Source: Sphingopyxis chilensis
GTDB lineage: Bacteria > Pseudomonadota > Alphaproteobacteria > Sphingomonadales > Sphingomonadaceae
Assembly: GCF_035930445.1 (NCBI RefSeq)
Contig: NZ_CP142394.1
Span: 1-64,000 of the forward strand
Length of the DNA stretch: 64,000 nt
Reading direction: 5' to 3'
A model generated the notes under the pieces. The model did no database searches. It saw only the letters and a list, made by a program, of their open reading frames with translations, and was not told the origin of the DNA. The stretch's first letter is position 1; every line of letters starts with the position of its first letter. Below are positions 26,791 to 35,068 of the stretch, in pieces. The translations under genes and the position numbers were made by a program.

Positions 26791-27897
26791 TCAGGGTTCG
26801 ACGACGATCCCGGCGCTGGGATTGGCTCGGCCCGAAAGCATTTCATGATAGGCAGCCACCGCCGCATCGCCGCCGCTGCGCTTGTCGATCGACGTGAGCC
26901 GCGGCGCAACGTCCATGAAGGCCAGCCATGCCTCTGCGATCTTCTGCCCGAACGCCGCACCGCCCCAGTCGGCGATCCGCTTCTGGCTGCGGCCGGGCGC
27001 GAAGAATCCCTGCCGTTCGGGGCCGGGCAAGCCTTCGACGTCGGCCTGCGCGTCCCAGTGCGACTTGCCGACGATGATCGAGGCTTTGAGGTTGTTTCCG
27101 AAATGGCTGTGCACGACGCGCGTCACCGCGCCATTGCCCGCCATATCGACGAGCGCGGCAGGCGTCGCGGCGTTGAGCGTCATGATCTGGTCGTAGCTGA
27201 TCACCCGGTCATAGATGCCCTGCGCGGCGAGGGCGTCGACATTGGCCGCGCTGGTCAGGCCGACCGTTTCGGGGCGGGGCTCCGGGCGCCGCTTGAGCGT
27301 GAAGCCGAGCCCGATCGCGGTCTTGCTCGACGCGCTCGCGATCAGGATCTGGCTGGCGCCATAATCGCCTTCGTCCTCGAACTGGTCGCCGATCAGCCAG
27401 CCGGTCAGGAAGAGCGGGCGGAACACCGGCCAATAATCATGGTCGGCGGTGCGATAATCGGTCAGCGCCTCGATCCGCTGATAATTGTTGTAGATGGGAG
27501 GCAGGGTGGTGCGTCGCGGGGTGACATCGGTGAAGCCGCCCGGCCCCGCGTTGCCGACAGTCAGCACGGCATTCTCGGCCATCGGATAATAGCCATAGAA
27601 GCGATCGCCAGCCGACACGCCGTCGGCCTGGCTTTCGGTCACGGTGGCAAAACCCCAGACAGGGAGGCGGCCCGGTGCGTCCCGCTCGGCGAAGAAATCC
27701 CAATAGCCCTGATCGTTGCCGAACAGGCCCGCGGGTTTGCCGAACACCGCATAGGTGATGTTGTTCGCCGTCATCGCATAGCTGTCGAGATGCACGCGCA
27801 CCTGTCCCGGTGCGAGCGGTGCGCCCGCGTCCTCGACCAATTTGGCTTGCGTGATATCGTCGCGATCGATGTCGATCGCCCAGCTCGTCGAACTCAT
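26791..27897 (-). CDS. DUF2855 family protein
   Basis: A 368-aa protein of the DUF2855 family, function unknown. The N-terminal half resembles a degenerate GroES-like MDR fold (VRVHLDSYAMTANNITYAVFG, then LPVWGFATV), and the middle has an ASASSKTAIGLGFTL segment like a Rossmann loop without the full glycine motif. An oxidoreductase-like fold is plausible but no catalytic residues can be named. It precedes the HAD gene by 44 bases on the same strand. Confidence 0.75.
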   Translation of the reverse strand: MSSTSWAIDIDRDDITQAKLVEDAGAPLAPGQVRVHLDSYAMTANNITYAVFGKPAGLFGNDQGYWDFFAERDAPGRLPVWGFATVTESQADGVSAGDRFYGYYPMAENAVLTVGNAGPGGFTDVTPRRTTLPPIYNNYQRIEALTDYRTADHDYWPVFRPLFLTGWLIGDQFEDEGDYGASQILIASASSKTAIGLGFTLKRRPEPRPETVGLTSAANVDALAAQGIYDRVISYDQIMTLNAATPAALVDMAGNGAVTRVVHSHFGNNLKASIIVGKSHWDAQADVEGLPGPERQGFFAPGRSQKRIADWGGAAFGQKIAEAWLAFMDVAPRLTSIDKRSGGDAAVAAYHEMLSGRANPSAGIVVEP

Positions 27898-28021
27898 TCC
27901 GGACCCCTCCGATTGACGTGCCCACGAATGCGGGATGGACGACAGTCATACAGATGAGAGCGCGCCTGACAATCGCGGTCGGGCGAACCGGAATGGCATT
28001 CGGGCCCGGTGGCGAGGCGGA

Positions 28022-28711
28022 TCAGCCCACCACCGTCCCGAGCAGCGACCCGATCGCGATCGTCGCCGCCATTGCAAAAGCACCCCAAAAGGTCACGCGC
28101 ATCACGGGACGGAGCATCGGCGCCTTGCCCGCCCATGCGCCGAGTGCGCCGAGGACCGCGAGAAAGACCAGCGACGCGGCCGAAACCGTCCACGGCAAGG
28201 AATCGCCCTGATCGACGAGTACGGTCGCGAGCGGCAGCGCCGCGCCAACCGAAAAGCTCGCCGCCGAAGCCGCCGCCGCCTGCACCGGCCGCGCCGCCAT
28301 CGCATCGGTCATTCCCAACTCGTCGCGCAAATGGGTGTCGAGCGCATTGTGTGTGGTCAGTTGCTCCGCGACCTGCTCGGCGAGCGCGCGGTCGAGCCCG
28401 CGCTGTTGGTAAATCTGCGTCAGTTCCTCCAGCTCGAACTCGGGATCGGCGGCGAGGTGGCGTTTCTCCAGCTCGACATCGGCCTTCTCCGCGTCGCCCT
28501 GCGAACTCACCGACACATATTCGCCCGCCGCCATCGACATAGCGCCCGCGACGAGCCCGGCACTGCCGGTGATCAGGATCGAGGCCTCCGACGCGCCCGC
28601 CGCCGCGACCCCCGCGATCAGGCTGGCGGTCGAGACGATCCCGTCATTGGCGCCGAGGATCGCGGCGCGCAGCCAGCTGATCCGCGTGACGCTATGGGTT
28701 TCCTCGTGCAT
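28022..28711 (-). CDS. VIT1/CCC1 family transporter
   Basis: Predicted iron/manganese membrane transporter of 229 aa. It has the family first-helix motif LRAAILGANDGIVSTASLIAGVAAAG, then AGAMSMAAGEYVSVSSQ, a charged cytosolic segment (about 70-135, Glu-rich, likely metal-binding) and three C-terminal helices. It starts 10 bases after the SMP-30 gene stop, so they may be cotranscribed. Substrate is inferred from the family. Confidence 0.87.
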   Translation of the reverse strand: MHEETHSVTRISWLRAAILGANDGIVSTASLIAGVAAAGASEASILITGSAGLVAGAMSMAAGEYVSVSSQGDAEKADVELEKRHLAADPEFELEELTQIYQQRGLDRALAEQVAEQLTTHNALDTHLRDELGMTDAMAARPVQAAAASAASFSVGAALPLATVLVDQGDSLPWTVSAASLVFLAVLGALGAWAGKAPMLRPVMRVTFWGAFAMAATIAIGSLLGTVVG

Positions 28712-28721
28712 TCGGCGTCCT

Positions 28722-29642
28722 TTAATATTGCAGCTGCAACCCCGGCCGCGCCCAGCGCGTCTTCACCAGCCGCCCTGTGCCCGACAGGGTGATATAGGCA
28801 TCCTGCCGGTCGGGCCCGCCAAAGGCGATGTTGGTCGTGAAAATATCGTCGGTCGCGACGAACTCGACCAGCTCGCCCTGGGGCGAGACGACGCTGATCC
28901 CGCACTCGCCGATCGTCGCGACGCAGATATTGCCGTTCGCTTCCATCGCGAGGCTGTCGAAGAATTTATAGCCCGCAGGACGATAGAGCGGGATGCCGGG
29001 GCCGCCGGGGCCCGCGGCGTCGTCGACCTTGCCCGGCGCGACGATGTTGAACTGGGTCAGGCGGCAGGTGTAGGTTTCGGCCACGTAAAGCTTGCTGCCA
29101 TCGGGCGACAGGCCGACGCCGTTCGGATTATAGCTCGGGAAGATCACTTCTTCGATAAAGCTGCCGTCGGCTTTCGCGTAAAAAATGCCGACGATGTCGT
29201 GGCAGCGCGCGGCATAGTCGACCTTGCCATGGTCGGTGAACCAGAAGCCGCCGTGCGTATCGAACATGATGTCGTTGGGCCCGCGCAAGGTCACGCCATG
29301 ATCGCCCGACTTGTACAGCACCTCGACTTCGCCCGTCTCGATATCGATGCGCTCGATCCGCCCGCCTGAATAATCGTCGGCGATACCGTGCGGCGCCAGA
29401 TAGCCGTTCGATTCGACATAGTTGAACCCGCCGTTGTTGCAGCAATAGAGCTTGCCGTCGGGCCCGATGGCGAGCCCGTTGGGGCCCCCGCCGGGGGTCG
29501 CGATGACCTCCTTCCGCCCGCCGGGCCAGCAGCGCGTGATCCGCTTCGCCTCGATCTCGACGACGATGACGCTGCCGTCTTCCATCACGACCGGCGCCTC
29601 GGGAAAACGCAATCCGTCGGCTATCAGTTCAAACTCGGCCAT
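28722..29642 (-). CDS. SMP-30/gluconolactonase family protein
   Basis: A 306-aa six-bladed beta-propeller lactonase. The usual metal-site residues are visible: the early Glu in RFPEAPVV, Asn in GGGPNGLAIGPDG, Asn in PNGVGLSPDGSKLYVAET and a late Asp. ATG 29642 is favoured because AGGGAG lies six bases upstream; ATG 29648 directly abuts that site. The lactone substrate is unknown. It diverges from the 2OG oxygenase gene. Confidence 0.85.
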   Translation of the reverse strand: MAEFELIADGLRFPEAPVVMEDGSVIVVEIEAKRITRCWPGGRKEVIATPGGGPNGLAIGPDGKLYCCNNGGFNYVESNGYLAPHGIADDYSGGRIERIDIETGEVEVLYKSGDHGVTLRGPNDIMFDTHGGFWFTDHGKVDYAARCHDIVGIFYAKADGSFIEEVIFPSYNPNGVGLSPDGSKLYVAETYTCRLTQFNIVAPGKVDDAAGPGGPGIPLYRPAGYKFFDSLAMEANGNICVATIGECGISVVSPQGELVEFVATDDIFTTNIAFGGPDRQDAYITLSGTGRLVKTRWARPGLQLQY

Positions 29643-29688
29643 ACCCATCTCCCTTGCGTGTCCGCACTTCCTATGCTTTGCGGCCATC

Positions 29689-30288
29689 ATGCCCGTTCGC
29701 ACACTCTTCGCCACCAATTTCTACGAAGCCGACATCGGCACGCCCGACCTGCTCGAAGAGCTGGAGGAGAGCTGCCGCCTGTTCGCCGAAGAGGATGGCG
29801 CGGGGAAGGCGTGGAGCCGCACGCATGGCTACAAGGGCTACACCAGCTACGCCAGCCTCGGCGACCTGCCAGAACGCGACCCGGCCTTTTACGACCTCAA
29901 GAAGCTGCTCGACAAAGAGGTGAAGGCGTTCGCCAAGGCGTGCCATTTCGATCTCGCCAAGCCGCTGAAGCTCGATAGCCTGTGGGTCAACATCCTGAAA
30001 CCCGGCGGCACCCATAGCGGCCATATCCACCCGCACAGCATCGTGTCGGGCACCTTCTACGTCGCGGTCCCGCCGGGATCGGGCGCGCTCAAGCTCGAAG
30101 ACCCGCGCCTGCCGATGCTGATGGCCGCGCCCGGGCGCACCGATGACGCGCCCGAGCAGCAACGCCCCTTCGTCTATGCCGAACCCGCTGCGGGCCGCGT
30201 GTTCTTGTGGGAAAGCTGGCTGCGACACGAAGTGATGCCGCATTCGGGCAAGGGCGAACGGATCAGCATCAGCTTTAACTATCGCTGA
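29689..30288 (+). CDS. 2OG-Fe(II) oxygenase family protein (TIGR02466-like)
   Basis: A 199-aa protein matching the putative 2-oxoglutarate/Fe(II) oxygenase family. The likely metal ligands lie in HSGHIHPHS and WLRHEVMPHSG, followed by the Arg-x-Ser of RISISFN that would bind 2-oxoglutarate. The pattern HIHPHS...SGTFYV...LRHEV is diagnostic of the group. The substrate is unknown. It diverges from the SMP-30 gene, with 46 bases between starts. Confidence 0.8.
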   Translation: MPVRTLFATNFYEADIGTPDLLEELEESCRLFAEEDGAGKAWSRTHGYKGYTSYASLGDLPERDPAFYDLKKLLDKEVKAFAKACHFDLAKPLKLDSLWVNILKPGGTHSGHIHPHSIVSGTFYVAVPPGSGALKLEDPRLPMLMAAPGRTDDAPEQQRPFVYAEPAAGRVFLWESWLRHEVMPHSGKGERISISFNYR

Positions 30289-30331
30289 GCGGCCTTATAT
30301 GGGCGACATCTGTTAGACCAAGCCCCTCTTC

Positions 30332-30413
30332 CCGTTCGCGTCGAGCGAAGTCGAGACGCCTCTCGGCCTTGCGCACCATCGATGGGTGTCTCGACTTCGC
30401 TCGACACGAACGG
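30332..30413. repeat. Dispersed inverted repeat, family C
   Basis: Two 29-base arms (30332-30360 and 30385-30413) match as inverted copies at 27 of 29 positions; the two differences allow G-U pairing in RNA. The loop is 24 bases. It lies between the 2OG oxygenase and aldehyde dehydrogenase genes. Confidence 0.9.
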
Positions 30414-30442
30414 ATTTCGGGGGTGTAGCGAAAGTGCCTCCT

Positions 30443-31876
30443 ATGACAGCGACCTACGACGCCGACCTCCAGCTCTTCATCAACGGTGCGTGGCGGAGCG
30501 GCGAGGGGCGCGACGAGCGGCCGGTCTATAACCCCGCGACCGCGGGCACGATCGCCGAACTGCCCGTGGCGACCGCCGCCGACCTCGACGAGGCGCTCGC
30601 GGCGGCGGAACGCGGCTGGCCCGTGTGGCGCGCGAAAACCCCCGACGAACGCGCCGCGTTGATGCACAAGGCCGCGGGCATCATCCGCGAGCGCGTCGAA
30701 CATATCGCGACCTTGCTGACGCTCGAACAGGGCAAGCCGATCGCCGAGGCGCGCGGGGAGGTGCTTTCGGCCGCCGGCCTGTTCGACTATTTCGCGGAAG
30801 CAGGCAAACGCATCGAGGGCCGCGTGCTCCAGCGCCCGCTCGGCCAGCGCGCGATGGTCACCAAACATCCGGTCGGCCCGGTCGCGGGGTTCAGCCCGTG
30901 GAATTTCCCGGTCAACCTGATGGTCAAGAAGATCGCCCCCGCGCTCGCCGCGGGCTGCGTCGTGATCGCGAAGGCGCCCGAGGAAACCCCGGGCTGCACC
31001 AGCGCGATCATGCGCTGCATCGCCGATGCGGACATCCCGGGGGACGTCGTCCAGCTGGTCTATGGCGATCCCGACATGATCAGCCGCCATCTCCTCGCCA
31101 GCCCGGTGATCCGCAAGGTCAGCTTCACCGGCTCGACCGCGGTCGGCAAGCATCTGATGAAGCTCGCCGCCGATGGGGTGAAGCGCATCACGATGGAACT
31201 CGGCGGCCATGCCCCCGTGCTGATATTCGACGATTGCGACCTCGAAGCGACGCTCGACAAGGTCGTGTGGCAGAAGTTCCGCAACGCCGGACAGGTCTGC
31301 ATCTCGCCGACGCGCTTCTATGTCCAGCAGGGCATTTACGATGCCTTCGTCAAGGGTTTTGCCGAGCGCACCCAAAAGGTGAAGATCGGCAGTGGGCTCG
31401 ACGCCGAAACGCAGATGGGCCCGCTCGCCAACGCGCGGCGCATCCCCGCGCTCGAAGCGCTGGTCGCCGATGCGAAGGCGAAGGGCGCGCGCGTCATCGC
31501 GGGCGGCGAGGCGACGGGCAACGGCTATTTCTTCCAGCCGACCGCGATTGCCGACGTGCCGGTCGAGGCCGATGCGATGAACAATGAACCCTTCGGCCCG
31601 ATGGCGCTGATCCGCCCGTTCGGCAGCGAGGACGAGGCGCTCGAACAGGCGAACCGGCTGCCCTACGGCCTCGCCGCCTTCGCCTTCACCGAGAACGGCC
31701 GGCGGATCAACCGCATCGTCGACACGATCGAAAGCGGCATGGTCGGGGTGAACAGCTTCGTGATTTCGGCACTCGACACGCCGTTCGGCGGGATAAAGGA
31801 ATCGGGCTTCGGCAGCGAGAGCGGGCCCGAGGGGCTCGACGGCTATCTCGTCACCAAGGCGGTGCATATTTACTGA
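30443..31876 (+). CDS. NAD(P)-dependent aldehyde dehydrogenase
   Basis: A 477-aa member of the aldehyde dehydrogenase family, in the succinate-semialdehyde/glycolaldehyde-like branch. Active-site residues are all present: Asn154 (FSPWNFP), Glu252 (MELGGHAPVL) and the nucleophile Cys286 (NAGQVCISPTRF), with SFTGSTAVGK for NAD. ATG 30443 gives the standard length; the ribosome site is weak. The true substrate cannot be read from the sequence or its neighbours. Confidence 0.9.
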   Translation: MTATYDADLQLFINGAWRSGEGRDERPVYNPATAGTIAELPVATAADLDEALAAAERGWPVWRAKTPDERAALMHKAAGIIRERVEHIATLLTLEQGKPIAEARGEVLSAAGLFDYFAEAGKRIEGRVLQRPLGQRAMVTKHPVGPVAGFSPWNFPVNLMVKKIAPALAAGCVVIAKAPEETPGCTSAIMRCIADADIPGDVVQLVYGDPDMISRHLLASPVIRKVSFTGSTAVGKHLMKLAADGVKRITMELGGHAPVLIFDDCDLEATLDKVVWQKFRNAGQVCISPTRFYVQQGIYDAFVKGFAERTQKVKIGSGLDAETQMGPLANARRIPALEALVADAKAKGARVIAGGEATGNGYFFQPTAIADVPVEADAMNNEPFGPMALIRPFGSEDEALEQANRLPYGLAAFAFTENGRRINRIVDTIESGMVGVNSFVISALDTPFGGIKESGFGSESGPEGLDGYLVTKAVHIY

Positions 31877-31883
31877 CGCCCAA

Positions 31884-32013
31884 TCCTCCCTGTGGCGAAG
31901 CCATGGGGAGGGGGACCGCTCGCGAAGCGAGTGGTGGAGGGGCCGCCACGGCAGTGCTTTGGTCCCTCCGTCAGCGCTTCGCGCTGCCACCTCCCCATCG
32001 TTACGCGACAGGA
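31884..32013. repeat. Composite intergenic repeat, family D
   Basis: A run of nested palindromes between two convergent genes. GGGGGACC (31910-31917) faces GGTCCCTCC (31961-31969); inside each half are small hairpins such as CTCGC-GAA-GCGAG (31919-31931) and AGCGC-TTC-GCGCT. The ends carry CCTCCC and its inverse. This style of element is common between sphingomonad genes. Confidence 0.7.
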
Positions 32014-32020
32014 AGGATTT

Positions 32021-32782
32021 TCAATCCCGCTCCAGCGCCACGAAATCGCGGCCCATCGGTGTAAGGTGCGCGCCGCCATCGACGAAGATCGTCTGCCCGG
32101 TCACCGCCTCGGCGCGCGCCAGATAGACGACCGCATCGGCGATTTGCGCCGGCGTCGGCAACGCGCGGAGTGGCATCCGCTTTGCCAGCCGTTCGACCTG
32201 CGCTGCCGAATAATCCTCGGTCGCCAGCGTCAGCCCCGGCGCGACGGCGTTGACGCGCGCGCAGTTCCCGAACGCGACCGCCAGCGTCGCCGTCGCCTGC
32301 CATAGCGCCGATTTCGACAGGCTGTAGGCGATCTGGTCGGGCACCGGATGCGCGACGCGCTGATCGACGATATTGACGATCGCGGGGCGCTGGCCCTCGC
32401 TGACGGCGACGAGCGTCTTCGCCAGCATCACCGGCGCGGACAGGTTGACCTGCATCATTTCGGCGAGCGCGGCAGCGGACAAATCCTGCCACGCGCCCTC
32501 GGCAAACAGCGCGGCATTGTTGACGAGCAGGTCGGGCGCGCGCCCGAATTTCTCGATCACCGCGGGGACCAGCGCGGCGACCGCCGCCGGATCGGCGAGG
32601 TCGGCGGCGAAGCGGTGGCTGATCGCGCCGGTCTCGGCGAGTGCGTCCGCCAGCACCGGGTCGGCCTCGCCCGGACTGCGCTTGTGGATCGCCAGCGCAT
32701 AGCCTTCGCGGGCGAGGCGAGCAGAAATCGCGGCGCCGACGCGGTGGAGCCCACCCGTCACCAGCGCCAGCTTCTGCGTCAT
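32021..32782 (-). CDS. folM: Pteridine reductase-like SDR (FolM/PTR1 type)
   Basis: A 253-aa short-chain reductase with the NADP motif TGGLHRVG (9-16), which is the TGx3RxG form of pteridine reductases, NNA (88-90), Tyr153 and Lys157. The residue 13 before Tyr is Asp140 instead of the usual Ser; Asp-x12-Tyr-x3-Lys is the catalytic set of PTR1 and E. coli FolM. It overlaps folB as ATGA. It should reduce dihydromonapterin or dihydrofolate. The assignment is by motif and context. Confidence 0.82.
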   Translation of the reverse strand: MTQKLALVTGGLHRVGAAISARLAREGYALAIHKRSPGEADPVLADALAETGAISHRFAADLADPAAVAALVPAVIEKFGRAPDLLVNNAALFAEGAWQDLSAAALAEMMQVNLSAPVMLAKTLVAVSEGQRPAIVNIVDQRVAHPVPDQIAYSLSKSALWQATATLAVAFGNCARVNAVAPGLTLATEDYSAAQVERLAKRMPLRALPTPAQIADAVVYLARAEAVTGQTIFVDGGAHLTPMGRDFVALERD

Positions 32783-33150
32783 TTCCGCGACCGCCGCATG
32801 GTAATGCCGATCTGCTCGCCCTCCTCGGCGATGGCGAGCTTGACGATCTTCACCTCGACCTCCTCGACCTTCTCGTCCTGCAGGAAGAGCGTGTCGATGA
32901 TATGGTCGGCGACGCTTTCGATCAGCACGAAATGCACATCCTTCGGGATGCCCTCGGTCGCCGCGAATTTGAGGTGCATATAGTTCTTCGAGCGGCTGAG
33001 CGGCGTGGTCGGATCGTAATGATCCGCCATCGCCAGCTTCGCGCGCACCGAGATGCGCAGCGGCTGCGGCAAATGCGTCTCTTCGGAATAGATGCCGGTG
33101 AGCACCTGGGCGGTCAGCCCGTCCACCTCCAGCCACAATGTATCGGTCAC
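32779..33150 (-). CDS. folB: Dihydroneopterin aldolase family protein
   Basis: A 123-aa enzyme of folate synthesis, cleaving dihydroneopterin to 6-hydroxymethyldihydropterin and glycolaldehyde. It has the active-site Glu region GIYSEETHLPQPLRISV, the SRSKNYMHLKF segment and the late Lys in VEVKIVKL. GTG 33150 follows AGGA at normal spacing; the frame extends to GTG 33204 but without similarity. The next gene on the strand is the FolM-like reductase, supporting a role in pterin metabolism. Confidence 0.85.
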   Translation of the reverse strand: MTDTLWLEVDGLTAQVLTGIYSEETHLPQPLRISVRAKLAMADHYDPTTPLSRSKNYMHLKFAATEGIPKDVHFVLIESVADHIIDTLFLQDEKVEEVEVKIVKLAIAEEGEQIGITMRRSRK

Positions 33151-33240
33151 AAGAAAATCCTGTCGAACGAGCGCGACATTCGGCTTTCCATCGCCGTGCC
33201 GCACCCCTAAAGCGCCGCCGCATTAGCGAAAGGGTGCGCG

Positions 33241-33744
33241 TTGGTCGAGTTACTTCCATTGTCGAATATCGAGCCGCAGGCGGTCGAGGCGCTCCTCGAC
33301 GCCGCTTTCGGAACGGATCGCTTTGGACGAACCGCCTATCGCATCCGCGAAGGCGTGGATGCGGTGCCGTCGCTCAGCTTCGCGGCGGTCGTGGACGGCG
33401 TGTTGATCGGCACGATCCAGTGCTGGCCGGTCGCGCACCGCGCCGCCGATGGTACCGCGACGCCGCTGGTCATGGTCGGTCCCGTCGCGGTGCGTCCCGA
33501 GGTCCAGCGCGGCGGACATGGCCGCATGCTGATGACGCATATGCTGGACGCCGCCGAAACCGGCGCTGACGGCGCGCTGATGATGATCGGCGATCCCGAA
33601 TATTACGGTCGCTTTTTCGGCTTCGACGCCGATGCCACGGGCGAATGGGAATTGCCCGGCCCGTTCGAGAAACGCCGCCTGCTCGCGCGCGCGGTGAACG
33701 GGCACGACCTGCCGGCGGGTGCGGGGATGATCGGTCCGCGCTGA
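33241..33744 (+). CDS. GNAT-family N-acetyltransferase
   Basis: A 167-aa acetyltransferase of the YhbS-like group. Motif A for acetyl-CoA is visible as VGPVAVRPEVQRGGHGRMLMTHML (V-x-x-x-x-Q-x-x-G-x-G), followed by the MMIGDPEYYGRFFGFD segment. The start is TTG 33241; no ATG or GTG lies in frame nearby. The acceptor is unknown. It diverges from folB across about 90 bases. Confidence 0.82.
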   Translation: MVELLPLSNIEPQAVEALLDAAFGTDRFGRTAYRIREGVDAVPSLSFAAVVDGVLIGTIQCWPVAHRAADGTATPLVMVGPVAVRPEVQRGGHGRMLMTHMLDAAETGADGALMMIGDPEYYGRFFGFDADATGEWELPGPFEKRRLLARAVNGHDLPAGAGMIGPR

Positions 33745-33823
33745 GTTCCTCCCGCTCGATGGGGAGAGGCACTATCACCCGCATCCACTTCGCCTAAGCC
33801 GCCTCGCGACCAAAGCCGCATAC

Positions 33824-33846
33824 CCTTCTCCCATCAAGGGAGAAGG
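33824..33846. repeat. Intergenic hairpin
   Basis: CCTTCTCCC (33824-33832) and GGGAGAAGG (33838-33846) form a perfect 9-bp stem with a 5-base loop. There is no T-run, so it is more like a dispersed palindrome than a terminator. It lies between two same-strand genes. Confidence 0.6.
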
Positions 33847-33899
33847 TCGATTGGACTGACTCGACTTGCACAGCGCGCCCTTCCGCCTATGTCGGATAG

Positions 33900-34484
33900 A
33901 TGGTTAGCCCCGTCCCCCCGGTTCCCAAGGATTTTTCGCAGCTCTCGCTCGCCGAGACCGTCGAACTGCTCGCCGCGCGCCAGTTGCCGCCGGTAGAGCA
34001 ATGGCATCCCGAACGAACCGGCGATAGCGCGATGGAAATCCGCGCCGACGGCAGCTGGTATCATGAAGGCGGGCGGATCAACCGGCCTGCGATGGTCCGG
34101 ATCTTCTCGACGATTCTGCGCCGCGAACCCGACGGCAGCCACGCGCTCGTGACGCCTGCGGAGAAGTTGGGCATTGCCGTCGAAGACATGCCGTTCCGCG
34201 CGGTCGAGATGAAGAGCGAAGGCGACGGCGCGGCGCGCAAGCTCGTTTTTCGCCTCGACACCGACGATCTGGTGATCGCCGGCGCAGACCATCCGCTCAG
34301 CTTCGGCAACGACGCCGAGAATCCCGACCCGCGGCTGCACGTGCGCGGTGCGATCGGCAACGGGCTCGAAGCGCGGATCGACCGCGCGCTTTATTACGAG
34401 ATCGTCGAGATGGCGCTCGCCGAGGGAATGGAGAGGCCCGCGATCTGGTCGAACGGCATGTGCTTCCCGCTGGTGGACGCCTGA
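33900..34484 (+). CDS. DUF1285 family protein
   Basis: A 194-aa protein of unknown function. The family hallmark is near residues 38-60 (MEIRADGSWYHEGGRINRPAMVRIFSTIL in short form), followed by a strand-rich C-terminal half. It begins a DUF1285-NUDIX-cca operon also seen in other alphaproteobacteria: its stop overlaps the NUDIX start as TGATG. Confidence 0.85.
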   Translation: MVSPVPPVPKDFSQLSLAETVELLAARQLPPVEQWHPERTGDSAMEIRADGSWYHEGGRINRPAMVRIFSTILRREPDGSHALVTPAEKLGIAVEDMPFRAVEMKSEGDGAARKLVFRLDTDDLVIAGADHPLSFGNDAENPDPRLHVRGAIGNGLEARIDRALYYEIVEMALAEGMERPAIWSNGMCFPLVDA

Positions 34485-35068
34485 TGCTGTCCGAAAAGTT
34501 GCGCGACGCGCTCGACAATCTGCTTCCCGATGCGGGCGAGGATGAGGCCTATCTTGGCACCCCGACATTGCGCGATGCCGCGGTGCTTATCGCGTTCACC
34601 GATCGGCCCGATCCCGGCGTCATCCTGACCCAGCGCCCGCAATGGCTGCGCAGCCACGCCGGGCAGGTCGCCTTCCCCGGGGGCAAGATCGATCCGGGCG
34701 ATCGCGATGCGATCGACGCGGCGCTGCGCGAGGCGGAAGAGGAAATCGGCCTCAGCCGCCGTGACGTGATGATCGCTGGCGCGACCGAGCCCTATCGATC
34801 GGGCAGCGGCTATATCATCACCCCGGTGCTCGGCGTCATCCCGCCCGACCTGCCGCTCGATCCCAACCCCGACGAGGTCGAGGACTGGTTCGAGGTGCCG
34901 CTCGACATATTGTTCGACCCCGACAATTATGCGCGCCAGCATGCCAATTGGCAGGGGCACGACCGCCATTATTATGACATGGACTGGCAGGGGCGGCGGA
35001 TCTGGGGCGTGACGGCGGGAATCATCATCAATCTGGCGCGGCGTCTGCCCGCGGGATGGCATCGGTGA
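34484..35068 (+). CDS. CoA pyrophosphatase (NUDIX hydrolase)
   Basis: A 194-aa NUDIX protein of the NUDT7/8-like group that cleaves CoA to 4'-phosphopantetheine and 3',5'-ADP. It has the CoA-specific block LRSHAGQVAFPGGKID and a full Nudix box (about 66-90, with REAEEEIGL). ATG 34484 overlaps the DUF1285 stop as TGATG; its last 13 bases overlap the start of cca. Confidence 0.9.
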   Translation: MLSEKLRDALDNLLPDAGEDEAYLGTPTLRDAAVLIAFTDRPDPGVILTQRPQWLRSHAGQVAFPGGKIDPGDRDAIDAALREAEEEIGLSRRDVMIAGATEPYRSGSGYIITPVLGVIPPDLPLDPNPDEVEDWFEVPLDILFDPDNYARQHANWQGHDRHYYDMDWQGRRIWGVTAGIIINLARRLPAGWHR

